DNA from: Glebionis coronaria | Lineage: Eukaryota > Streptophyta > Magnoliopsida > Asterales > Asteraceae | NCBI GenBank assembly: GCA_025667525.1 | Contig: CM046882.1 | Coordinates: 26,067,394-26,131,393, forward strand | Length of the DNA: 64,000 bases | Direction of reading: 5' to 3' | In this document: positions 23,015 through 33,369 of the stretch, in pieces | How positions within the stretch are numbered: the first letter of the stretch is position 1 | How the letters are laid out: each line of letters starts with the position of its first letter | The notes under the pieces: model-generated | What the model was told of the DNA's origin: nothing | The model's database searches: none | The model's input: only the letters and a program-made list of their open reading frames with translations | Position numbers and translations under genes: made by a program

Positions 23015-24206
23015 TTCATCGCAATATATATTATATGAAGATTGTACTATAAAGATGACCAATCATAATCACGAACACGGGTTGTTGTTTTTTAAGAAAA
23101 CATATAGCTCTCGATCATATGCCCAATAGCCATTGCTCATCTATAGACTTTTCTTTTGTATAATTTACACAATATACAAATTAACATGCAAAGTCATGAA
23201 ATCAATATACTCAAGTAATTTTCATACTCACGTGTGGGTCTAAATCCATAAGCCTGTGCTGAAAGTGTTGTTTTCTTGAAATAAGGGCGGTTCAACAACA
23301 TGAAATTCTGACATCAAGATTCTTGTTAACACTTTTCACAAAGCGTAATTATGTGTAAAATATACTCATATAATCACCTTTCCCGACATGGTGAAATAGC
23401 CACGTGATGTGAGTATATGATAACGCTATAATACTCGATGCTATGCACATAATATTAGTACAGTTATTATCTGAATCCAGAGATGAACTTGCAGGGGTGT
23501 TTTCAATAGTATGTAGCTCTATATGTGGTACTATAAACTTTCATATATACAGATATAATACTATGTTAGGTGTAGTCTTAGCTCTAAAGATTATAATATA
23601 TGTCTAAGTTTGAGAAAGAGATGTGTCAAACGCCAAATTTAATAAGCCACCTCGTCTAATACAAAGTACTATTTGAATAATTTTGGGTTGGGGACTTGGG
23701 TTTGGTCCGACAATATGGGAATTTTGGTCCAAAGTTTGATATAAAAAGGGACGTCAGATATGATTAAAAGGGAAAATCACAAAATACACAGTTTTTTAAA
23801 CCTATTTCACAAAATACCCATTTTTATCCTTATAAAGCCAAAATACCCAAAAAAAAGTCGGAAATTTGAACACTTTTTCGAAGTAGATAAAAATTTCGCG
23901 ATTTTTAAATACTTTGTTGAAAAATTTAAATATTTTGATATTTAAATATTTTGATATTTCTTCAGAATATCTAAAATTTTAGATATATTTTTTTAGTTGT
24001 CAATATATCTAAAATTTTAGATATTTTTTTTAGTTGTCAAAAATATTTAAAAAAATTCGATATTTTGGAGATATATCAAAATATTTCGTTATTTTTCAAT
24101 ATATCTAACATATTCGATATATTTTCAGCTATAAAAAGTATCAAATTTTTTTGATATTTTGAAGCAATATCAAAATATTTTGATATTTCTTTAAAATATC
24201 TAACAT
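23015..24206. other. AT-rich non-coding region with ATATTTTGATATTT-like repeats
   Basis: 23015-23760 holds nothing I recognise. From about 23880 to 24206 it is dominated by degenerate direct and inverted copies of AAATATTTTGATATTT and ATATCTAAAATTTTAGATAT, low-complexity DNA able to form many small hairpins. Confidence 0.5.
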
Positions 24207-25946
24207 TTTCAAAGCTTTTTACAACTGAAAAATATCGAAAATGTTAGATATTTTGAAGAAAAATCGAAATATTTTGATATTTCTCTAAAATGTTAAATTT
24301 TTTTGATATTCTAACAACTAAAAAAATATTTATCCACACACAAAATTTTGATATTTTAACAACTAAATATTTTGATATTTTAACAACTAAAAATTTTGAT
24401 ATTTCTCTATTAGCTTATCTATCCACACACAAAAATTGAGCCTTTAAAAATAAGCGTAGTCAAACACCTTGAAAGTGCTTAATACGTAATGCGAAATACA
24501 ATAACCCATTAGGCACCTAAACTATACTTAGCCAAACATCCTCATGCTGTAGTAGTTAAAAAAATTATAGTTCAAACTTAGATCAATTGTTTAGTTCAAC
24601 AGTGGCTATTGCTAAGTGTTTAAAGAGATTATATCTTTCTTTATTCTTTAGTAATGGCTAAGCCTTCAAAGTGACAATGTCTTTTGTTTATTCTATAATA
24701 GAACCAGAATTATGTGTAATGATATCTATCTATAGAAATTCAACATTTATGTAAAACAAAATACTCTCATAACTATTGTTCTAAAAGAAAAATTCAATAG
24801 AAAAATAAAAGATTACAGCAATCCTTATGAATGTTGAGAAACATTAAGAGTAAAATAAGTGATTTTCAAGTTGCTTCATAAATCCCAAGTTAGAAAAGAG
24901 ACATAAATGATATGAAAGTGGCCAAAAGTGTATTTCCAATGTATACTTCTTAAAGCATAAATCTACATTACATCAGGTTCTATGTATGTAGCATGTACCA
25001 AATTCAACTTAAAGTAATGCACTAGAAGAATAAACAGATATATAAAATAATAATAGTAAAATCTTTATATACTGAATTTGAACTTTTAGCAATATTGGAC
25101 AATCTGGAGAACATATAGCTGTTTTTTGATGCAATCTATAACATATTCATGAATGATGACACTCCTTATATGATTCCATAACACCACGCGTATAATCTCT
25201 ACATAAGAAAAAAGCCATACACCTAAAACTACCCATTTGTTTAAATTCAGCATATTAACTTAACTAACAAATTCTAAAGAGCTTTTAACTAATCGTTAAT
25301 AATCAAAGGTGTTTATTTATACATTCTAAACATTTTCATTAAATTTGGCCAAAATCGAAAATCGAGTACCATAATGATCAGACAAAAAAACAAAACAATA
25401 TTTCAATATTGAATTGACAAAACATATAAAATATCACATACCTTATCTTTAGCAGATTGGGGGAAGGGTTTCATTTATAAAAATCGTATTTTATCAGTCG
25501 ATCATCAAAAGATCATCTCTTCAAACAATGAAACTGCTAGAGAACTTGAGGATTAAACACTCTGTTAATTCTCCCTAAAAATTGTTAGGAATAGTTTTCT
25601 GATTCGTTAAATGGTTAGGGATTTGATTTATTTGATCAAGGTTTTCTAGAAGTATTTGTCACAATCAATGTCAGATCTGAAATATTTTTTTGGTTAATTT
25701 GTTAGAATATGGATTTAGATTGTAGCTGGTTATGGATGATTGTGATTTTAAAATTTTTGATTAGGGTTTTTTGTGTGGGTATTTTATTGGGGGGTTTTCT
25801 ATTGGATATTGAACGAATAGATGTGTTATTTTGATAGTGAAATTGAATATGAGTCGTCGATTATTTGTGTGTTTACAAGTGTCATTATTTTAGAATTTTG
25901 GGTTAAGATCTAGTTTTACAAAACCATGATTTATATAGGTAGTAGA
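24207..25946. repeat. Tandem duplication, unit 1 (1740 bp)
   Basis: Starts TTTCAAAGCTTTTT and ends GGTAGTAGA. It is followed head-to-tail by a second copy. I counted about 24 base differences between units (roughly 98.6% identity). No gene, TG...CA ends or terminal inverted repeats are seen. Confidence 0.9.
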
Positions 25947-27695
25947 TTTCAAAGCTTTTTACAACTGAAAAATATCGAAAATGTTAGATATTTTGAAGAA
26001 AAATCGAAATATTTTGATATTTCTCTAAAATGTCAAAAAATTTTGATATTCTAACAACTAAAAAAATATTTATCCACACACAAAATTTTGATATTTTAAC
26101 AACTAAACATTTTGATATTTTAACAACTAAAAATTTTGATATTTCTCTATTAGCTTATCTATCCACACACAAAAATTGAGCCTTTAAAAATAAGCGTAGT
26201 CAAACACCTTGAAAGTGCTTAATACGTAATTCGAAATACAATAACCCATTAGGCACCTAAACTATACTTAGCCAAACACCCTCCTGCTGTAGTAGTTAAA
26301 AAAATTATAGTTCAAACGTAGATCAGTTGTTTAGTTCAACAGTGGCTATTGCTAAGTGTTTAAAGAGATTATATCTTTCTTTATTCTTTAGTAATGGCTA
26401 AGCCTTCAAAGTGACAGTGTCTTTTGTTTATTCTATAATAGAACCAGAATTATGTGTAATGATATCTATCTATAGAAATTCAACATTTATATAAAACAAA
26501 ATACTCTCATAACTATTGTTCTAAAAGAAAAATTCAATAGAAAAATAAAAGATTACAGCAATCCTTATGAATGTTGAGAAACATTAAGAGTAAAATAAGT
26601 GATTTTCAAGTTGCTTCATAAATCCCAAGTTAGAAAAGAGACATAAATGATATGAAAGTGGCCAAAAGTGTATTTCCAATGTATACTTCTTAAAGCATAA
26701 ATCTACATTACATCAGGTTCTATCTATGTAGCATGTACCAAATTCAACTTAAAGTAATGCACTAGAAGAATAAACAGATATATAAAATAATAATAGTAAA
26801 ATCTTTATATACTGAATTTGAACTTTTAGCAATATTGGACAATCTAGAGAACATATAGCTGTTTTTTGATGCAATCTATAACATATTCATGAATGATGAC
26901 ACTCCTTATATGATTCCATAACACCACGCGTATAATCTCTACATAAGAAAAAAGCCATACACCTAAAACTACCCATTTGTTTAAATTCAGCATATTAACT
27001 TAACTAACAAATTCTCAAGAGCTTTTAACTAATCGTTAATAATAAAAGGTGTTTATTTATACATTTTAGACATTTTCATTAAATTTGGCCAAAATCGAAA
27101 ATCGAGTACCATAATGAGTACCATAATGATCAGACAAAAAAACAAAACAATATTTCAATATTGAATTGACAAAACATATAAAATATCACATACCTTATCT
27201 TTAGCAGATTGGGGGAAGGGTTTCATTTATAAAAATCGTATTTTATCAGTCGATCATCAAAAGATCATCTCTTCAAACAATGAAACTGCTAGAGAACTTG
27301 AGGATTAAACACTCTGTTGATTCTCCCTAAAAATTGTTAGGAATAGTTTTCTGATTCGTTAAATGGTTAGGGATTTGATTTATTTGATCAAGCTTTTCTA
27401 GAAGTATTTGTCACAATCAATGTCAGATTTGAAATATTTTTTTGGTTAATTTGTTAGAATATGGATTTAGATTGTAGCTGGTTATGGATGATTGTGATTT
27501 TAAAATTTTTGATTAGGGTTTTTTGTGTGGGTATTTTATTGGGGGGTTTTCTATTGGATATTGAACGAATAGCTATGTTATTTTGATAGTGAAATTGAAT
27601 ATGAGCCGTCGATTATTTGTGTGTTTACAAGTGTCATTATTTTAGAATTTTGGGTTAAGATCTAGTTTTACAAAACCATGATTTATATAGGTAGT
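25947..27695. repeat. Tandem duplication, unit 2 (1749 bp)
   Basis: Same content as unit 1. It carries its own small duplication, GAGTACCATAAT repeated twice near 27105-27128, absent from unit 1. Confidence 0.9.
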
Positions 27696-28145
27696 AAATA
27701 GATATAAAAAAATTGACTTTATTTTAGAATGACATTAGATTTGAAATTCGATCTCCGAATTAAACTATTCAAACAGTCTAAGAAGTAGGAGAGACATGTG
27801 AAAAAAAAATCCTTAAAACAACACCGGATAAAACTTTTCTTAAACCACAAAAGGAATTTAGGTTGCTAACTGTGCTAAGGCAACTGATTAATGTTTTTGA
27901 TTTTTTATGGCTTGATTAATGTACATCTTATTTGTAAAGTAGAAGAAAAGTGTTGATATTATTTTGTATTTATGTTGGCAATTCCTTTCAAAAAATCTTG
28001 TTTAACCGAATTGTCAAAACCATTCTTTTGGGTTCCATCAAAGGGCTAGAAGAATGTTTTGCTTTAATTAATAAATTTATTTATGCCCTACGTACCAAAA
28101 TACACCATGTTATGTGTGTCTCACAAGTATATTAAGTATTGATCT
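27696..28145. other. Non-coding; contains left arm of a long-range inverted repeat
   Basis: 27892-28056 matches the reverse complement of 32983-33156 imperfectly (for example GTAGAAGAAAAGTGTT and CGAATTGTCAAA). Nothing else recognised. Confidence 0.55.
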
Positions 28146-29137
28146 TTGAAAAGGTGAGTTCAAGAATAAAATACCAAAGATTCTAAAAATTGAAATTCTT
28201 ATGGTACTATGAATCCAAATGTAGAAACCTAACAATCCTTTATTATTATAAATATTAAGGTATTTAATGGCGGACGCAGGATTGGGATTCATCGGGTGCA
28301 TTTCGTAAGACTTCATAATATATATAAAACAATTTTTTTACTAGGTTCATTAACAAAAAATTAGTATTTTTAACAAATTTTACAATACACGAGATGAATC
28401 CATGTTTCTTGCACCCGCGACCGCGAGAACCCCCTCGGCCCGCCCCTAAGTACGTAATGTAAGAACAAATTGTCTAGAAGACATGTCTAAAACTTTAAGG
28501 TCTATTTTAATAAGAATGAATTTGGTACATATTATTGTCCTTATATAGTTGAAATTATATTTGAATATAATCCTTGACTATGTTATCTTCAAAGTACACA
28601 AATGATCTCACTTGCTAAACACTTTTTGAGTATGCATGCAATAACGTTTGATCCTAAAATTCTTCTCATGGTGCTAATGGTGTCAACAATACCATATAAG
28701 GACAATATGTGCCTAATTTATTCTTATTAAATTAGACTTTAAAACTTTAGACATGTCTCATTGTCTCCTGTAATTTCCTACTTTTCTAGACAATTTGTTC
28801 TTACATTAAGTACTTAGGGGCGGGCCGAGGGGATTCTCGGGGTGCAAGAGAACCTCATGGATGCATCTCGTGTAGTGTAAAATTTTGTTAAAAATCTCAA
28901 CTTTTCATAAATAAACCTAGTTTAAATTTCTTTTGTTTTATATATATTTATAAGTCTTATAAAATGCACCCGATGAACCCTAATGTCCGCCGTTACATAC
29001 CTTAATATCTATTAAGAAAAAGGATTGTTAGGTTTCTACATTTGGATTTATAGTACCCAAGAAGAGAAACTTAAAAGCCACCATAGGAATGTTTGTATTT
29101 ACAATCCTTAGTATTTTATTGACTTGAACAAACCTTT
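28146..29137. mobile_element. Foldback-type inverted repeat, about 400-bp arms
   Basis: The left arm (about 28146-28550) and right arm (about 28690-29137) are reverse complements with roughly 80% or more identity by eye, around a spacer of about 140 bp. Shared segments include GGTGCA...CCCGATGAA, CGGGCCGAGGGG and TAGAAACCTAACAATCC. No coding sequence. It could be a foldback element, a palindromic MITE dimer or a hairpin RNA locus. Confidence 0.7.
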
Positions 29138-29208
29138 TCGAATAATCGAAAATAATAATAGAGAGTTAGTAATACACTACAAGAAAACTGAGAACAGGTG
29201 ACCGGAGT

Positions 29209-29645
29209 TTCCTTGGCGACAAAATGTCGCCAGGGATAACTCCTTTTCCCTGGCGACAACGCTGACGTGGCGATAAAGCAGATTTACTTTTTGGTCAAAG
29301 TTTGACTAGGGTTTCCCTGGCGACATGTCGCCAGGGATAACCCGTCCAAAATCAGATACCAAATGAAAGAGCGCGAAATTTTCCCTCCAACTTATCCCTG
29401 GCGACATGTCGCCAGGGAAACTTTGTCCAAAATTATCCCTGGCGACATGTCGCCAGGGAAACTTCGTCCATCGTATTTAACAATAATTATTTTTTGCTAA
29501 TAACCTGCCAAATTTATCCCTGGCGACATGTCGCCAGGGAAACTTTGTCATACGTAATTAACTTCAAAATTAAGCAGAAAATGTGTGGCGGGCTTTTACC
29601 CGCCAAATCCCAAAAGTTTCCCTAGCGACATGTCGCCAGGGAAAC
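29209..29645. repeat. Left subterminal palindromic repeats of CACTA-1
   Basis: Half-site CCCTGGCGACA joined to its own complement makes a perfect 22-bp palindrome at 29315-29336, 29396-29417, 29437-29458 and 29518-29539, with one-mismatch or partial copies near 29210, 29249 and 29620. In CACTA elements such sites bind the element's accessory protein. Confidence 0.88.
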
Positions 29646-29700
29646 TCCCTGTCATATATATATAATTAGTTTTTGCTTGTTATGAAAAATTATTAATTAT

Positions 29701-30300
29701 TCCATATAATTATTATTTTAACTATCGATCCGACGTTATTTTATTTTTGCGACATTTATATAATAAAAATGAGACATTTATAAAACAAATATTTATTTAT
29801 TCCAAATAATTATTATTTTAACTATCGATCCGATGTTATTTTGTTTTTGCGACGTTTATATAATAAAAATGAGACATTTATAAAACAAATATTTATTTAT
29901 TCCAAATAATTATTATTTTAATTATCGATCCGATGTTATTTTATTTTTATGACGTTTATATAATAAAAATGAGACATTTATAAAACAAATATTTATTTAT
30001 TCCAAATAATTATTATTTTAACTATCGATCGATGTTATTTTATTTTTGCGACGTTTATATAATAAAAATGAGACATTTATAAAACAAATATTTATTTATT
30101 CCAAATAATTATTATTTTAACTATCGATCCGATGTTATTTTATTTTTGCGACGTTTATATAATAAAAATGAGACATTTATAAAACAATTATTTATTTATT
30201 CTAAATAATTATTATTTTAACTATCGATCCGATGTTATTTTATTTTTGCGACGTTTATATAATAAAAATGAGACATTTATAAAACAAATATTTATTTATT
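29701..30300. repeat. Six-copy tandem array, 100-bp unit
   Basis: Units begin at about 29701, 29801, 29901, 30001, 30100 and 30200 (TCCAAATAATTATTATTTTA). Period 100, or 99 in the fourth, which lost one C. Diverged copies of the unit occur in CACTA-2 at about 54330-54640. Confidence 0.9.
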
Positions 30301-30537
30301 CCAAATATTACATAAAACCTTTTGTAATATCACATGGGGGACTTACAGACAAACAATCCTAAACATAATTTTATTCGTCACGGACACTTAAACACGCGTT
30401 TAATTAAACATGGATATTACAACGATATTAGACTCGTAAACACGGAAAAAACACATCACAAACTGGTTCAAACTAAGGTTCCCCATGTCATCGTAAAGGT
30501 CGTGAAGTAGTGCAGCTGAATCCATTGTGTGCCTATC

Positions 30538-30927
30538 TCAATTTTTGTACAACTCTACTGTACTTTCAAGTACCATTATCATTCCATTCAAGCGCACACA
30601 GTTTGCACACATTGAAGAGCTCGGAGAAGAAATTCGAGTCCTTGAAGGTGTCGAAGAAGAGCTTGGAGGAGAAAAGCTCGTTGAAGGTCTTGAAGAAGAG
30701 CTTGGAGGAGAAAAGCTCATTGAACCTCCAAGAGAATTGACAAGTAGTTTGACTTGTTCGTCTTTCCATAAAAAAAATCCTCATCCATATGAAACTGAAG
30801 GTTTCACCTTTGAACATGGACAAGCATAGTACTGTCTACCAAAGGTATCATCTTGCCACGATTGTCGAAGAACTACATCTCCACGTCCACACGTACACGG
30901 AAAAGCTTCATGATTCAACATCTTCAT
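30538..30927 (-). pseudogene. CACTA-1 GRF-type zinc-finger gene, one stop
   Basis: ATG at 30927 opens a 130-codon frame. Residues 11-53 look like a GRF finger: CTCG at 11-14, then GRQYYACPC with Cys36, then a GFFLW segment at 50-54. The fourth expected Cys (residue 49) is TGA at 30781-30783, so the frame is broken exactly at a zinc ligand. After WKDEQVKLLVNS comes a Ser/Pro repeat region (SFSPPSSSSRPS twice) and a short zipper-like tail containing CANC and VLESTVE; the frame stops at 30538 but similar coding continues past that stop. GRF fingers bind nucleic acid; a role in the transposon is inferred only from its presence in both copies. It is transcribed away from the transposase exon. The E2F-like array lies about 125 bp upstream and a TATA-like ATAAAAGG near 31012-31020. 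Confidence 0.7.
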
Positions 30928-31036
30928 AATAACAATGTGTTTGTGATGATAAGTGTGTGTGATCTGCTGGTGGTTGTGATGATAAGGAGTGTGTGTGGTT
31001 CTCCTTTTATGCTAAAAAGTGAGGGAAATTGTAACA

Positions 31037-31102
31037 TTTTTCCTCCAATGTTTTCCCTCCAATATTTTCCCGCCAATCTTTTCCCGCCAATGTTTTCCCG
31101 CC
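31037..31102. promoter_or_regulatory. E2F-like array, 14-bp period
   Basis: TTTTCCCGCC occurs exactly at 31065-31074, 31079-31088 and 31093-31102, with degenerate units (TTTTCCCTCC, TTTTTCCTCC) at 31051 and about 31037. The period is exactly 14 bp. TTTCCCGC is the plant E2F consensus. It lies between the divergent GRF frame and the minisatellite. Confidence 0.65.
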
Positions 31103-31106
31103 AATG

Positions 31107-31372
31107 TCTTGGTTACACGTTAGATGTTAAATAGATGAGTCGGTATGTATTTGTTAAACGTTAGATGTTCAATGGATGAGTCGATATGTGTTGGTTACAT
31201 GTTAGATGTTCAATGAATGAGTCGACATGTCTTGGTTACACGTTAGATGTTAAATGGATGAGTCGGTATGTATTTGTTAAACGTTAGATGTTCAATGGAT
31301 GAGTAGACATGTCTTGGTTACACGTTAGATGTTCAATGGATGAGTCGGTATGTGTTGGTTACACGTTAAATA
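31107..31372. repeat. 41-bp minisatellite, about 6 copies, in CACTA-1
   Basis: Unit contains GGTTACACGTTAGATGTTCA followed by ATGGATGAGTCGGTATGT. Period 41 bp. The reverse complement of the same unit is expanded to about 23 copies in CACTA-2. Confidence 0.88.
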
Positions 31373-31409
31373 ATATACTAACTGTCGTTTGTTTTTGTCA
31401 CTTCATTAG

Positions 31410-31796
31410 GAGGAGATGCTTGCGATGAAGGCTGCAGGCAAACATACGGACGACGAGATCAACCGTATCGTGAGAGGCGGAAAGCAGCGAGGCCACATGC
31501 CCGGTGTTGGTCAGATAGTGCCGAGAAGGACCGCTCGATATATTCCTCCCCCTGCCGTCGACCCACGATTGGAACAAGCGTCTCAAGTGTTTGACTTTCT
31601 GAGAAGTGACTTTAGGTTTGCCGATGCGTTCTCAGCATTCCTATTGGGTGGTGCTAGCGAGAGTGGCACGGGAGGCAGCGGTAGTGTCGCCGGCGGTAGT
31701 GGCACGGGAGGCAGCGATAGTGGCGCCGGTGGGAGTGGCACGGGAGGCAGCGGTACTAGCGCCGGTGGGAGTGGCGGTAGTGGCAATAATGGTTAG
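31410..31796 (+). pseudogene. CACTA-1 3' exon of a transposase-associated protein
   Basis: A pyrimidine-rich tract ending CATTAG at 31409 looks like a splice acceptor. The exon then reads EEMLAMKAAGKHTDDEIN and continues with RIVRGGKQRGHMPGVGQIVP, a string I associate with the C-terminal region of plant CACTA proteins. It ends at TAG 31796 after a Gly/Ser-rich tail (GGSGTGGSDSGAGGSGTGG-type repeats, about residues 78-124). No upstream exons are present in this copy, so the exon is stranded; the open frame itself is intact. The Gly/Ser tail is built of near-identical 21-33 bp units and may vary by slippage. Confidence 0.7.
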
Positions 31797-32103
31797 TATG
31801 TCTTGTTTTTCCTACCTTAGCATGCAAGTTTAATAATTGTAAACCCCGAATTTCATGTTTAATAAGTGTAACTAGGAACTTTGTACTCAAGTATTGTGAC
31901 ATATGTATTTGTATTGATCGAGTTAATCGATCGAGAGGTTACATGTTATTGTGTTTTGGTACTAAATTCGTGGTAGATTTATAGTATTTGTATCCCCAGG
32001 TTTTGTATTTGTATTCCCAGGTTTTGGTAGATTTTTTCCGGAAAAATTCCGAAAAAAATCTGGAAATAGCCTGCTGTGCAGGTTGCAAAAAAAAAATGTC
32101 AAA
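31797..32103. other. CACTA-1 non-coding stretch after the 3' exon
   Basis: No motif beyond a TTTTGGT-containing direct repeat near 31999-32030 and the onset of subterminal repeats. Probably the 3' untranslated region of the exon. Confidence 0.4.
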
Positions 32104-32655
32104 GTTTCCCTAGCGACATGTCGCCAGGGAAACCTGGGGCTGGATTGACTTTCTGAAAAGTCAGTAAAGTTTCCCTGGCGACATGTCGCTAGGGAAACTC
32201 TGGCACAACGCTGACTTGTCAACGCGAGGCATTGACTTGTCAACGTAACCAATAGTTACCTGACGACATGTCGCCAGGGAAACTCTGCACAACGTTGACT
32301 TGTCAACGCGAGGCATTGACTTGTCAACGTAACCAATAGTTTCCCTGGCGACATGTCGCCAGGGAAAAGTGAGGATTAAGCAGCAGATTTACTTAAGTTT
32401 GTTAATCACCCAAAGTTTCCCTGGAGACATATGTCGCCAGGGAAATTTTCCCGCACCAAATCCAGCGTGGCACTAGTTTTTGAACCCAAGGGCTGTAGGG
32501 CCCACTAAGTCGTCAGGGAAATCCAAAAATGTCGCCAGGGATAATTTTCCGCACCAGCTTTCTTTGGCGATTTTTCCCTAGCGACATGTCGCCAGGGATA
32601 CGGTTTCTCTGGCGACATGTCGCCAGGGAAACCCTCGAAAATTAGCCAGGGAAGG
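32104..32655. repeat. Right subterminal palindromic repeats of CACTA-1
   Basis: A perfect 22-bp palindrome at 32343-32364 (28 bp if the flanking TTT/AAA is included); one-mismatch copies at 32108-32129, 32173-32194, 32576-32597 and 32607-32628; degraded copies near 32260, 32415 and 32500. A segment containing GACTTGTCAACG is itself duplicated at about 32210-32245 and 32290-32330. Confidence 0.88.
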
Positions 32656-32675
32656 CTTGCATTTTTGTAGTGATA

Positions 32676-33366
32676 AGATAAAATAAAATAATGATGAATT
32701 AAGTTTACTCTCCTAATCTTATAATTATAGTCCACCCAAAAAACACACAATTTAATAAAAACTTCATTTTTCAATTTTATCTCTTTTACTTTTTACACAA
32801 TAATAATTTTACGTTTAACTAATTAATTTATAACTTTTTTGTTGCTTGTAATAGCACTTTTTTGAAATGAATGTGATATGTTAAACTTAATACACATTCG
32901 TTATCTACTTTTTAGAAGTAAATTATTAATTTGAGAAGTCCGAAAATATTAACCTGAACTATAATTATAAAACGGAAGAAGTATTCTTGTGACCCTTTGA
33001 TTGAAAAAAAAGATTGGCTTTGACAATTCGATTAAACATGAGTTTTTAAAGGAAATTGTTCCCACGGATACAAAATATTATTAACACTTTTCTTCTACAT
33101 TATAATGTTTAGACTCTAATAACAAACTCTAATCAAGTTATAAAAAGTCAAAAACAATTTTAATATAAATCCGATTATTATAAGATTGAGATTCTCTCAA
33201 GTTAGTATCAACATATATTCTTACAAACAAAAGTGTACGATATACTGTGGACTACAAATTTTTTTTATTTGTGAGAAAACATAACCATTTATGTTCATTA
33301 TAATTTGAAAGAATCTCAATCCTTAGAGATCATATTAGTATTAATGATATGATGACCACAGAAAGC
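32676..33366. other. Non-coding; right arm of long-range inverted repeat plus small hairpin
   Basis: 32983-33156 pairs with 27892-28056. A separate small inverted repeat (ATTGAGATTCTCTC and GAATCTCAAT) spans about 33178-33328. No gene seen. Confidence 0.5.
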
Positions 33367-33369
33367 TTA

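Larger units (their letters stand above)
29175..32672 (+). mobile_element. CACTA-1: complete, internally deleted CACTA (En/Spm) element
   Basis: Begins CACTACAAGAAAAC at 29175 and ends with the complement of CACTACAAAAATGC at 32672, flanked by the 3-bp duplication ATA (29172-29174, 32673-32675), the standard target size for this superfamily. Both ends carry dense subterminal repeats. The interior has a six-copy 100-bp array, a GRF-finger gene on the minus strand, an E2F-like array, a 41-bp minisatellite and one 3' transposase-associated exon on the plus strand. The main transposase domain is missing, so the copy is non-autonomous. Confidence 0.92.

Noticed and set aside
24207..27695. Tandem units as an LTR pair of a tiny retrotransposon
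   Set aside because: No TG...CA ends, primer site, internal domain or target duplication; the units abut directly.
31583..31786. Pro/Leu-rich minus-strand frame
   Set aside because: It is the complement of the Gly/Ser-coding tail of the CACTA exon.
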